Source: CAZPMT01 sp964587655 (GTDB lineage Bacteria; Hydrogenedentota; Hydrogenedentia; Hydrogenedentales; SLHB01). From it: a DNA stretch of 64,000 bases. The stretch lies in contig CAZPMT010000007.1 in the NCBI GenBank assembly GCA_964587655.1, forward strand, positions 29,369-93,368. Direction: 5' to 3'. The notes beneath the pieces were generated by a model. It had not been told where the DNA came from. It saw only the letters and a list, made by a program, of their open reading frames with translations, and ran no database searches. The position numbers and the translations under genes were made by a program. Positions 52,175-60,686 of this stretch are shown piece by piece (positions within the stretch are counted from its first letter, which is position 1; every line of letters begins with the position of its first letter).

Positions 52175-54942
52175 TTGTCCATGTGGCGTTTGTTGCGCTT
52201 CTGCTTTTCCATGCAGCAGCTCCCGGCGAGACCGCACGCGAAACGGTGGAGAACACGATGAAACATGAGGATGTCATAGCTTCGGCGTTCAATCCCAATA
52301 CGGCTTCATGGGAAATAGATTGGCCAGGCCGTGTTTCCAAGCACGATCTTGTCTACCTGAGTCCGCCCGGCGATCCAATGCAAGGCATTCCGCTCGGGAA
52401 CGGCGACGTCGGGGTGTTGTGCTGGTGTGAGGACACGAAGCTGATCTTTGCCGTTAACAAATGCGACCTGTGGGACGACGCGGCGTTCGCGCGGTTCCAC
52501 AACTGGAAAGCCGAGGAGGAGGAATTCAGCACTGCCCTCAGGCATGCCGGCCGGTTGATCATCGATTTTCAGATGCCGGTGTTTGACCTGTTCTACCTGT
52601 CAGACTTCACCGCGCGGTTGAGCCTGGCTGACGCCTCGCTGACAATCCAGGCCCGCACGCCGTTCGGCGCGGTATCGGTGCGGGCGTTTGTCAGTGAGGC
52701 GGATGGCGTGTTCTGTTGCACCGTAACCAGCGGTCTGAACGAGAATGTGCCGGTTCAAGTGCGCGTCGAGCGATACGGGTCGAGGACGTTTTCCCACTGG
52801 TACAGCCTGATCACGCGAGACCCTGCGCTTGGTTTGGATGGGACGGACGTTTTGATCGGCGATGCCAACGCGTACCTCACCCAGCGCCTGACCAGCGGTG
52901 TGTTCGCCTTGGGATGCAACGTCGCCACGGAAGGAAACGCGCGCGCGGCGCTTACCCGGGAGCATTCTCATGCCGCGCGGATCGATGTGTCCGGCGGCCT
53001 AGACAAGTCGTTCTCCCTCGTTCTATCGGTGACTTCGCCGACGACCGGCGATCCCGTGGCGGAAGTCAAGAAGACCCTGGCCGAAACGAGGAAAATGGGG
53101 ATTCCCACCCTGTTCGACGCCCATGCCAAAGCGTGGCGGACCTTCTGGCTGCAATCGCTGATGGAATCCGGCGACGACTATCTCGACAACCTGTGGCATC
53201 TCACGATGTATTACGCCAATGCGTCGCAGCGCGGCCCGTATCCCGGCCGGTTCATCAACGGGCTTTGGACCTGGAGCCGCGACGTACAAAACTGGAACTT
53301 CTACTTCCACTGGAATCAGCAGCAGGTGTACTGGCCGCTGAACGCCGCCGGCCACGCCGATCTTGTGGATTCCTATCTCGACTACCGGACCCGGGGGCTT
53401 CCTTACGCGCAACAAGACGCGCGGGAAATCTTCCACACCGACGGCGCGTTCGTTTCGGACGTCTGCGACAGGCGCGGGATGAACTCCGAAAGCGAAAGCG
53501 GTAATCACACGCCGGTCGCGCAGATCGCGATGGATTTCTGGCGGCAATATCAGTTCACAGGCGACACCGAATTCCTGGAAAAGCGCGCCGTGCCCTACAT
53601 CGTCGAGGCCGCCAAGTTCTTCGAGTCGCTATTCGCGCGCGGAGACGATGGCAAGTACCATGCAATATGCGGCACGGGATACGAGGGATGGATCAAGCTG
53701 AGCGATGCCGTCAGCGAGCTCGTCTATGCAAAGGTGTTGTTCTCGACCGCATTGGCGGCCCTCGCGGAAGCGCACGTCCAGGAGCCGCGCGCCGCGAAGT
53801 GGAAAGACATCCTCGAACACCTTGCGCCGTTGCCCACCGTGCGCGCCGGCGAGGAATGGTTGGCCAGCGAGAACGGAACCATGAAGCTGAAACGAGGCCT
53901 TTTCAAAGGAAGCTCAGTTCCGTCGGACAGCGTCTTCGCTGCCGGATTCGGTCTCGACGAGAAGCGGATGCTCACCTCGTTTATCCCATCCGATGGTTCT
54001 CCGAGCGTCTATCAAGATCCCTATGAGACCTTGCTAATGCTCGAAGTCAACAACACGCCATACACGGGGATAAAAGAAGACATCAAGTGTCACGATGGCA
54101 TCTTCCCGTGGGTCGAATTCGCGCCGGTGTTTCCGTCCGGCCTTGTGGGGCTTTCGGACCGCACTTCGCTGGAATTCGAGACCGCGATCAACACAGCAAA
54201 GCTGTTTGGCATAGCGGGCATGGGCTGGGACCCTCTGCCCATCGTCCTTGCCCGGCTGGGTCTGCCGGAAGAGCTGGACCAGGTATTGAGCCTCTGGCCG
54301 GGCCGCTGGCAGTTTTACTGCAACGGTTGGGGTCATTATGGCCCGAGGGATTTCATGAAGGCCGACGCCGCGCTCCGGTTCAGAACGACCCTCGTAAGGG
54401 ACAGCGCGCTGCCCGCGGCGGACCAGGAAGCGCATCGTTTGCCTTTTCCCGCGTGGCCCTTCAGGCACATGGGAATGGAAGCCATGTCGGTCCTCGCGTG
54501 CGCCATGAACGAGGCGTTGCTCCAAAGCCATGATGGCGTGATACGGGTCGGACCGGCGGCGGGCCATCGCACCGCCCGGTTCACACTTCATGCCACGAAC
54601 GGATTTGCCGTCTCAGGGGAAATCGAGAAAGGCGAAGTGCGCTGGCTATGTATCGTCAGCCAACTCGGCAAGCCATGCAAATTGGAGAACCCGTGGACTA
54701 AGGCCTGCGTCTGCAAGAATGGGCGGGAGGAGTGCAGGCCCCTGGAGCAAGGAGTCAATGAATTCCCCACGAAAAAAGGCGATGTGATCATCATCACAGT
54801 TTGTCCTGGTTTGACAAACTGTGCACCGGATGAGGAACACTTGGAGAATTGGACGACAACCCCTTTGAAGTACGAGCCAAACCAAAATGCCAAGACTGAT
54901 TCCGCCGGCAAGGCGAGCCTGGGATTGCCCCGCATGTTTTAG
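52171..54942 (+). CDS. GH95-like glycoside hydrolase, exported
   Basis: A 923-residue enzyme with a signal peptide (VHVAFVALLLFHAAAPGE). PLGNGDVGVLCWCEDTKLIFAVNKCDLWDD in the N-terminal beta-domain is a hallmark of GH95/fucosidase-like proteins; an (alpha/alpha)6 barrel follows from about residue 320 (YYANASQRG, WNFYFHWNQQQVYWPLNAAGH, GMNSESESGNHTPVAQIAMDFW). The C-terminal beta domain ends near 900. Linkage and sugar are unknown. Its ribosome site and start codon lie in the duplicated junction, so its expression signals were inherited from the rearrangement. Confidence 0.75.
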   Translation: MIVHVAFVALLLFHAAAPGETARETVENTMKHEDVIASAFNPNTASWEIDWPGRVSKHDLVYLSPPGDPMQGIPLGNGDVGVLCWCEDTKLIFAVNKCDLWDDAAFARFHNWKAEEEEFSTALRHAGRLIIDFQMPVFDLFYLSDFTARLSLADASLTIQARTPFGAVSVRAFVSEADGVFCCTVTSGLNENVPVQVRVERYGSRTFSHWYSLITRDPALGLDGTDVLIGDANAYLTQRLTSGVFALGCNVATEGNARAALTREHSHAARIDVSGGLDKSFSLVLSVTSPTTGDPVAEVKKTLAETRKMGIPTLFDAHAKAWRTFWLQSLMESGDDYLDNLWHLTMYYANASQRGPYPGRFINGLWTWSRDVQNWNFYFHWNQQQVYWPLNAAGHADLVDSYLDYRTRGLPYAQQDAREIFHTDGAFVSDVCDRRGMNSESESGNHTPVAQIAMDFWRQYQFTGDTEFLEKRAVPYIVEAAKFFESLFARGDDGKYHAICGTGYEGWIKLSDAVSELVYAKVLFSTALAALAEAHVQEPRAAKWKDILEHLAPLPTVRAGEEWLASENGTMKLKRGLFKGSSVPSDSVFAAGFGLDEKRMLTSFIPSDGSPSVYQDPYETLLMLEVNNTPYTGIKEDIKCHDGIFPWVEFAPVFPSGLVGLSDRTSLEFETAINTAKLFGIAGMGWDPLPIVLARLGLPEELDQVLSLWPGRWQFYCNGWGHYGPRDFMKADAALRFRTTLVRDSALPAADQEAHRLPFPAWPFRHMGMEAMSVLACAMNEALLQSHDGVIRVGPAAGHRTARFTLHATNGFAVSGEIEKGEVRWLCIVSQLGKPCKLENPWTKACVCKNGREECRPLEQGVNEFPTKKGDVIIITVCPGLTNCAPDEEHLENWTTTPLKYEPNQNAKTDSAGKASLGLPRMF

Positions 54943-54984
54943 CCACGCGGTGCGATCAGTGTGCCGGACGAAGGAGACGTGGAA

Positions 54985-57108
54985 ATGAATGGGTTGGGCC
55001 TGTTGAACCTGATTGTTGCTTCGCTTGCGACGGGGGGCGGTAATGTTACCCATACCCTGGCAACGACGAACGCCATTGTCGAATTCACCGCGGGTGGAGG
55101 GGGCCTGTCTGTGTCGCGCTGGGACATGAAGGAGGATGGGCATCGGCGAAGTTGGGTGGCGGCAGAATCGCAGGTTCCCCTGTGGACCGTTGCGGTCCAG
55201 CAAACCTCGGGCGACCGCTCTATCGTAACCGCCCTGGATGGACCTGCGTGCGTGCGCGAGGCTTCCACCGCAGGTCTCGTCGTAGCTTGGGCGGGGCTGA
55301 TGCCTGGGAAGGTGGACGTGACCATGACCGTCTCCGTCCGTGGGGCCGACCTCGTCTGGGGACTGGAAGCGTCGGTGAAAGCGCAGAACTGCGCGCTTTG
55401 GGATATCACCTTCCCGGAGATTGGCCCCGTCGCCCGGCCGGAGAAAGTCCATTCGATCACAACGGCGGGGTGGGGGCTGGTCCACGACGACCTGATGCAT
55501 CGGCCCCTCAACGAGGGGACGTATCCGTCGTCAAAATGTAGCATGCCCTTTGTAGCGGTCTCCGATGGCAACACTGGTCTTTACGTCGGCTCCGAAGACA
55601 CTGAAGGCTATCCGTTGCGACTGTTCGCGGGACGCGGCAAAGGGCAGCAAGCGGTCACTCTTGGGATGCGCCACGACATTCCCGACATGGGAACCGCCAC
55701 AAGCTACAAGATCCCGTACTCAGTTGTGACCACACCCTATTTTGGGGACTGGTATGAGGCCGCCAGACTCTACCGCCGCGCGGTGCAGAATGCCCCTTGG
55801 GGGCGCGTCCCTCCGCTCGCTCAGCGCAGTGACGTGCCGCAGTGGCTGATCAACACGGATTTGTGGTACATCGGTTCCTGCGATGACGAAAAATCCGCCG
55901 CGGGCGTGCTCGCGTTTGCGAAATACTTCGAGGTGCCGACTTCAGCCCACGTATACACCTGGCACGAAATCCCATTCGATGATCACTATCCCGAGTATTT
56001 CCCGGCGAAACCCGGGTTCCGGGATGCAGTGTTGAAGGTACAGAAGGCCGGTGTCTCTGTGATGCCCTACATCAACGGTCGCCTGTGGGATGCCGCGACC
56101 ACCAGTTGGAAGGAAGCGAATGCACGAGACGCCGCCGCACTGAACCCGAACGGGGATCCCTATTCGGAAGTGTACGGCTCGAAAGTGCCTCTTACTCCTA
56201 TGTGTCCGGCCACGGCTCTCTGGCAAGACACCGTTACCCGGTTGGTCGACCGCTTGGCGAACGAGGTGGGAGTGCGCGGGGTCTACATCGACCAGATATC
56301 GGCCGCGGCGCCGCGCCGCTGCTTCGCGAAAAACCACGGCCATCCACGGGGCGGCGGAAGCCACTGGGTCCAAGGCTATCGGGAACTCTTGCGCCGCTGC
56401 CAGGCTGTCTTGCCTCCCGGCGCGGCGCTGACGACCGAGGAAAACGCGGACCCCTGGAACGACCTGCTGCACGCCTTCCTCATGGTGAACACCCAACCGC
56501 AGGGCGGGAAGATCGTGCCACTCTATCCGGCCGTCTACGGCGGGAGGGTTGTGTCATTTGGGTTTCAATACTTCTCCGAAAGCGACTTCGAGACGCGTTA
56601 TCCCGGGCGGCTCAAGTTTGCGCAGGAGTTCACGTTTGGTTCCCAGTTGGGATGGGTGGGGCCTTCGATTCTGGACGAGCGCCACGCGCGCGAGGCGGAG
56701 TTCTTGAGGCGGCTTTGCCAGGTTCGCCACGAGGCGCGGGACGCACTCCAATTCGGCGAACTCTTGCCGCCCGTAGCAATGGAATGCAAGGGGATTGTTT
56801 CTTGGACGGAGGAACGCGAGGGATCCGCGGAAGCCAAGACGCACGAAGCCGTCCTGGCAAGCGCATGGCTCACGCCAGGCGCCAAGCGAAAGCTGGCCGT
56901 GGTAAACGTCGCGGACGAGGAAGAGACCGTTGCGCTGGCCCTGGATTCCCGCCACGTGGGAAACGTCCAGACGAATCATCTTGTCCTGCGAACGCCCTCG
57001 GAAGAGACCGTTACCGTTCTGCGTCGCAAGGGACCTGGTATTTACCGCGGGAAACTATCCGTGCCCGCCGGGAACGCCCTCGTGCTGGAAATAGTACCCG
57101 CCACTTAA
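54985..57108 (+). CDS. DUF6259-type glycoside hydrolase, paralogue
   Basis: A 707-residue relative of the 47718 gene. The N-terminus (LLNLIVASLATGGG) is weakly signal-like. The barrel carries VRGVYIDQISAAAPRRC, matching the nucleophile strand of the paralogue, then AALTTEENADPWNDLL as the possible acid. The C-terminal beta part has HEAVLASAWLTPGAKRKLAVVNV. The ATG at 54985 follows AAGGAG by eleven bases; a GTG at 54961 is in frame. It is the last gene before the integrated element. Confidence 0.75.
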   Translation: MNGLGLLNLIVASLATGGGNVTHTLATTNAIVEFTAGGGGLSVSRWDMKEDGHRRSWVAAESQVPLWTVAVQQTSGDRSIVTALDGPACVREASTAGLVVAWAGLMPGKVDVTMTVSVRGADLVWGLEASVKAQNCALWDITFPEIGPVARPEKVHSITTAGWGLVHDDLMHRPLNEGTYPSSKCSMPFVAVSDGNTGLYVGSEDTEGYPLRLFAGRGKGQQAVTLGMRHDIPDMGTATSYKIPYSVVTTPYFGDWYEAARLYRRAVQNAPWGRVPPLAQRSDVPQWLINTDLWYIGSCDDEKSAAGVLAFAKYFEVPTSAHVYTWHEIPFDDHYPEYFPAKPGFRDAVLKVQKAGVSVMPYINGRLWDAATTSWKEANARDAAALNPNGDPYSEVYGSKVPLTPMCPATALWQDTVTRLVDRLANEVGVRGVYIDQISAAAPRRCFAKNHGHPRGGGSHWVQGYRELLRRCQAVLPPGAALTTEENADPWNDLLHAFLMVNTQPQGGKIVPLYPAVYGGRVVSFGFQYFSESDFETRYPGRLKFAQEFTFGSQLGWVGPSILDERHAREAEFLRRLCQVRHEARDALQFGELLPPVAMECKGIVSWTEEREGSAEAKTHEAVLASAWLTPGAKRKLAVVNVADEEETVALALDSRHVGNVQTNHLVLRTPSEETVTVLRRKGPGIYRGKLSVPAGNALVLEIVPAT

Positions 57109-57128
57109 TGTTTCCGGGGGTTTGAAAG

Positions 57129-57177
57129 TGGTGGGCGGTGCAAGACTCGAACTTGCGACCCTCTGCGTGTAAGGCAG
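57129..57177 (-). tRNA. 3' half of tRNA-Val (TAC), attachment site
   Basis: Minus strand. It holds the anticodon stem-loop (CTGC-CTTACAC-GCAG), variable region, T-arm (GCAAG-TTCGAGT-CTTGC), 3' acceptor strand and an encoded CCA at 57129-57131. The 5' acceptor strand and D-arm are absent: sequence beyond 57177 does not match. The pair closing the anticodon stem is already A:A, which marks the crossover. This is the displaced tRNA piece left by site-specific integration of the element to the right. Confidence 0.8.
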
Positions 57178-57294
57178 TTACAGGGGGCATTCTCACGAAA
57201 TCCGCCTGAATACCTCAAGATACAGAAGGACACCTGTTATCTCACGAAGAGCCTGTGGTTATTGACTAACTTGGGAGTAGCCGTTGGAATCTCC

Positions 57295-57323
57295 TTGACT
57301 CACGGCGTATCCTGTGGTATATT
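57295..57323 (+). promoter_or_regulatory. integrase promoter
   Basis: TTGACT at 57295-57300, 17-base spacer, TATATT at 57318-57323 with an extended TG. This is among the cleanest sigma-70 type promoters in the window, 41 bases before the integrase ATG. Confidence 0.75.
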
Positions 57324-57326
57324 CCA

Positions 57327-57348
57327 GTTGGGATACGGTTGGGATACG
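57327..57348 (+). promoter_or_regulatory. tandem 11-bp repeat at the integrase transcription start
   Basis: GTTGGGATACG occurs twice head-to-tail with no gap. It overlaps the predicted transcription start and sits just upstream of the ribosome site, a fitting place for a repressor or excisionase to bind. Confidence 0.45.
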
Positions 57349-57364
57349 AAAGGAAATGACGGCC

Positions 57365-58648
57365 ATGAGAGCGAAAATCGGGAGTCGATTGCTGAGGGGA
57401 ATCAAGCCGGAGGCCACACGCTACGACGTTTTCGATGAAGACCTTCGGGGCTTCGTCTTGCGCGTGGAGCCGTCCGGGGCAAAGACATACTACGTCAAGT
57501 TCCGCCTGATATCCGGCGAACAGCGCATGCAGAAAATCGGAAGCGCCAGTGTCCTTACATGCGAACAGGCGCGAGACATGGCGAAGGCGGTCCTCGCGCT
57601 TGCATCCCAAGGAAAAGACCCGGTCGAGGCCAAGCGGAAGGCGCGGGCGCACACTCTCAAGAGCTTCCTGGACGAAGAGTATGAGCCGTGGATTCTGGCG
57701 CACAAGCGCGGCGGGGTGAAGACTCTCGGCCGTATCCGGGCTGACTTTCCGGAACTCTTGAACAAGCGCCTTCACGAGATCACGGCATGGCAGGTCGAGA
57801 AGTGGCGCGCGAAGGTTATCGAAGCCGGACACAAGGCGACAGCGAATCGCGACCTGACCTATCTCAAGGCGTGCTTGCAGCGGGCCGTTGAGTGGAAACA
57901 CCTGGACGCGAACCCACTCGCGAACATGAAGCGCGTCAAGGAAGACTCGAAAGCGAAGATTCGATACCTGACCGGAGACGAAGAGGCGGCGCTGTTTGCG
58001 GCACTGGACGCGCGACAGGAACGTCAACGGGCGGAACGCGACCGCTACAACGCATGGTGTCGCGCGAGAGAACGCGGGGAACTGCCTGACCTTCGCGTCG
58101 TGGAGTTCACGGACCATCTCAAGCCGATGGTTCTGCTGAGCCTGAACACGGGCATGAGGCGCGGCGAAGTCTTCAATCTGAGATGGTCTGACATCGACTT
58201 TACGAGCGGCGCCTTGACCGTTGCCGGGGCGACCGCGAAGAGCGGCACATCGCGGCATGTCCCGATGAATCAGACTGTCATCGACACCCTACAGGCATGG
58301 CGGCGACAGACCACGGGGACAGACCTTGTCTTCCCCGGGCGCGACGGCAAGCCCTTCGACAACGTCAACACCGCATGGGCGGCATCGCTCAAAGAAGCGA
58401 GCATTCAGAATTTCCGCTGGCATGACATGAGACATCACTTCGCGAGCAGGTTGGTTATGTCCGGCGTGGACCTCTACGTTGTGTCGCGCCTCTTGGGGCA
58501 TTCCAGCTTCCAGATGACGCAACGCTACGCCCACCTTGCGCCGAAGATAATGCAGGACGCCGTTGACAGGCTCATACCTCGGAGCAACGTGATTTCGCTT
58601 GAGAAGCCGCCTAGAATGGCCCAGGCCGCGCGAAAGAGTGTACGGTAG
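57365..58648 (+). CDS. int: tyrosine recombinase / phage-type integrase
   Basis: A 427-residue integrase. N-terminal DUF4102-type arm-binding domain (FDEDLRGFVLRVEPSGAKTYYVKFR), SAM-like core-binding domain (about 100-195), and a catalytic domain with the arginine in NTGMRRGEVFNLRW, the HxxR box WHDMRHHFASRL, and LGHSSFQMTQRYAHL with the histidine and nucleophile tyrosine. All catalytic residues are present. ATG at 57365 has AAAGGA ten bases upstream; ATG at 57356 is also in frame. It lies 188 bases from the tRNA-Val fragment, its expected att site. Confidence 0.95.
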   Translation: MRAKIGSRLLRGIKPEATRYDVFDEDLRGFVLRVEPSGAKTYYVKFRLISGEQRMQKIGSASVLTCEQARDMAKAVLALASQGKDPVEAKRKARAHTLKSFLDEEYEPWILAHKRGGVKTLGRIRADFPELLNKRLHEITAWQVEKWRAKVIEAGHKATANRDLTYLKACLQRAVEWKHLDANPLANMKRVKEDSKAKIRYLTGDEEAALFAALDARQERQRAERDRYNAWCRARERGELPDLRVVEFTDHLKPMVLLSLNTGMRRGEVFNLRWSDIDFTSGALTVAGATAKSGTSRHVPMNQTVIDTLQAWRRQTTGTDLVFPGRDGKPFDNVNTAWAASLKEASIQNFRWHDMRHHFASRLVMSGVDLYVVSRLLGHSSFQMTQRYAHLAPKIMQDAVDRLIPRSNVISLEKPPRMAQAARKSVR

Positions 58649-58671
58649 TACCGGAAACCCAGGAGTGAGGA

Positions 58672-59217
58672 ATGAACGAGATAATCCCGATGGAACGAGT
58701 CGAGAGAACCATTATCGTGTTGCGCGGCCAGAAGGTTATCCTGGACGCGGACCTTGCAGTGTTGTACGGGGTGCCGACCAAGGCATTCAATCAGGCTGTC
58801 AAGCGCAACCGGAAACGGTTCCCTCTGGACTTCATTTTCAAGGTGACGCCCGAAGAGAAACGGGATCTGGTCACAAATTGTGACCACCTCTCGCGCCTCA
58901 AGTTTTCCCCGGCGCTGCCGTATGCCTTCACGGAACACGGCGCAATCATGGCGGCCACGATCCTGAATTCCCCCAGAGCCGTTGAAGTAAGCGTGCTCAT
59001 CGTTCGCGCCTTTGTGCGAATGCGAGAGGCGCTGACGGCGAACCGAGAGTTGGCGCACAAGCTGGCCGAATTGGAGCAGCGACTCGACACCCATGATGAA
59101 GCGATTCAGTCCCTCATGGCGGCTATCCGCAGCCTCATGACGCCGCCCGAACAGAAACGGCGGCGTATCGGTTTCGTTCGACCCGATGAGAACGCCGGGG
59201 GCAAAGCAGAGAGTTGA
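58672..59217 (+). CDS. ORF6N domain protein
   Basis: A 181-residue protein with the ORF6N DNA-binding domain: IIVLRGQKVILDADLAVLYGVPTKAFNQAVKRN, FIFKVTPEEKRDLVTNC and LPYAFTEHGAIMAA. A coiled-coil segment follows (LAHKLAELEQRLDTHDEAIQSL), then a basic tail. ORF6N proteins occur in phages and mobile elements, often as anti-repressors or regulators. AGGAGTGAGGA precedes the ATG and the gene starts 23 bases after the integrase. Confidence 0.9.
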   Translation: MNEIIPMERVERTIIVLRGQKVILDADLAVLYGVPTKAFNQAVKRNRKRFPLDFIFKVTPEEKRDLVTNCDHLSRLKFSPALPYAFTEHGAIMAATILNSPRAVEVSVLIVRAFVRMREALTANRELAHKLAELEQRLDTHDEAIQSLMAAIRSLMTPPEQKRRRIGFVRPDENAGGKAES

Positions 59218-59304
59218 AGTTGCGATCTGGCGCCCGAACGCGGTTTCCTTGGACCGCCCGCCCGGCGCATTCTCAAACCAAGGGCATTCTCAAGGAGGCG
59301 CAAC

Positions 59305-60057
59305 GTGGCACTTATACCTCTCCAAACACAGGAAGACTATCAGCGCTGGGCAAGGGAACCCCATTGGACCCCGTGGCAAGCGAGATACCTTCTCTACGGC
59401 TTCGAGCCTGTGGAGATTGGCTGTCTTTCCGATTTCGGAAAGTATTCAGAGGAGTTCCCCCAAGGCGCGGATCTTCTTGTTGCCATTGACAAGGCGATCA
59501 GAAAATGCGATCTTCCCGCATTGTGGAAAGCGCATCCTCTGGCCCGGGGGGCGTTTCAGGTTCAGGGGGCGTTTGGGGTTGACGACTGCCTGGAGGAATT
59601 TACCCCGGAAGACGCGGCCAGCATGGGCGAATGGATATTGAAGCCCGCTGATGTCTGCCGTTGGGCGGTAGAATCGCATGGGATGGAGATCGATGAGCGC
59701 TGGGGCCGGATTCTCGGTATTGACTTAAGGCCGCAACCGGGGCGGCCAGATGAAAGCGAGGAGCGGTCACAAGAGCGGATGACAGGTGGGCTACGTCAGG
59801 CGGACGCCGCGCGGCGTTACATCGACCGAATGGGCTATGGCGGACTGCCAAACAGCATCGATCAGGGAGGGGCGGTACAGCGGATCAGGCGGGCGGCAGT
59901 GGCCGGAAAGATCAAGGTGTCTGGTAAAGGTCTTGACAAGCGGTATGACCTGGACAGTCTCAACTCGTGGATTTTGGAAAGACGCGACGAAGCCCTTGAC
60001 GAGGACACCAAAGTCACCAAGAAGAAACGCTCCGCCACGAAACCGCTGGAACCGTAA
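59305..60057 (+). CDS. hypothetical mobile-element protein
   Basis: A 250-residue soluble protein of unknown family. The N-terminal half is acidic and Trp-rich (EDYQRWAREPHWTPWQARYLLYGFEP), followed by an acidic linker around residue 150 and a basic C-terminus in which RQADAARRYIDRMG and AVQRIRRAAVAGKIKVSGKGLDKRYDLDSLNSWI resemble a MerR/excisionase-like winged helix. The start is a GTG with AAGGAGG six bases upstream. A DNA-binding accessory role is possible but unproven. Confidence 0.6.
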   Translation: MALIPLQTQEDYQRWAREPHWTPWQARYLLYGFEPVEIGCLSDFGKYSEEFPQGADLLVAIDKAIRKCDLPALWKAHPLARGAFQVQGAFGVDDCLEEFTPEDAASMGEWILKPADVCRWAVESHGMEIDERWGRILGIDLRPQPGRPDESEERSQERMTGGLRQADAARRYIDRMGYGGLPNSIDQGGAVQRIRRAAVAGKIKVSGKGLDKRYDLDSLNSWILERRDEALDEDTKVTKKKRSATKPLEP

Positions 60058-60204
60058 CGTCCTTACGTTTTTCTTACGCCCATTTCGCAAAAAATCCAAT
60101 GAATGCCCCCCTTTTCTCGCGTAACGTCGTTACGCTCCTTCTGGTGTGCCTCAGAATATACCCACACGTGGCGATAGGGCCGCGCATAAATGAGGACATC
60201 AGAC

Positions 60205-60405
60205 ATGACTCGGTTGCTTACGGAAAAGGAAGCTTGCAAGTACCTAAGCGTTTCCCGGCCATTCCTTGCGAGAGGCCGCGCTGAGGGACAGCGGGAAGGG
60301 CATGCGCCAACGCCGCCCTTCGTGAAGGCGGGGCGGATGATTCGTTACGAGGTTGAAGCCCTCGACGCATGGATCGCGGCCCACAGGCAAGGCGGGGCTG
60401 CGTGA
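60205..60405 (+). CDS. excisionase-like helix-turn-helix protein
   Basis: A 66-residue HTH_17/AlpA-type protein. LLTEKEACKYLSVSRPFLARGRAEG forms the helix-turn-helix and PPFVKAGRMIRYEVEALDAWIAAHR the wing and last helix. In integrated elements such proteins act as excisionase or as activator of int. An in-frame ATG 15 bases upstream is possible. It overlaps the next gene by one base. Confidence 0.75.
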   Translation: MTRLLTEKEACKYLSVSRPFLARGRAEGQREGHAPTPPFVKAGRMIRYEVEALDAWIAAHRQGGAA

Positions 60406-60686
60406 TGCCAACTCTGAAGAAACATGGCGTGATTCATGCTACGGTTACAGGCTATAACTTCCGGGTAGACAAACCTCTTTTTCGCAAAGCCGCGATCCGG
60501 CAAAAGTGCCTTGAGTGTTGTTGCGGAAACGCCGCCGAAGTTAGACGGTGTCATATCGCAGACTGCACCCTCTGGCCCTGGCGCACAGGCCGCATAGAAT
60601 CGCTGGACACCCCGGTTAAGGCGCATGATTTTGAACAAACGACCGAAGCGGAAGGGTCTGTACCCTTTCAGCCGGGGGAAGCATGA
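60405..60686 (+). CDS. small Cys-rich mobile-element protein
   Basis: A 93-residue protein with a zinc-finger-like block KCLECCCGNAAEVRRC then CHIADCTLWPWRTG, a pattern seen in small proteins of phages and integrated elements (C-x2-C, E-V, C-x4-C-x-L-x-x-x-R). Start overlaps the previous stop (TGATG). A nucleic-acid-binding role is likely, but not established. It overlaps the next gene by 4 bases. Confidence 0.65.
   Translation: MPTLKKHGVIHATVTGYNFRVDKPLFRKAAIRQKCLECCCGNAAEVRRCHIADCTLWPWRTGRIESLDTPVKAHDFEQTTEAEGSVPFQPGEA

Noticed and set aside
57129..57177. A complete tRNA-Val gene
   Set aside because: The 5' acceptor strand and D-arm are missing beyond 57177, so this is an attachment-site fragment, not a working tRNA.
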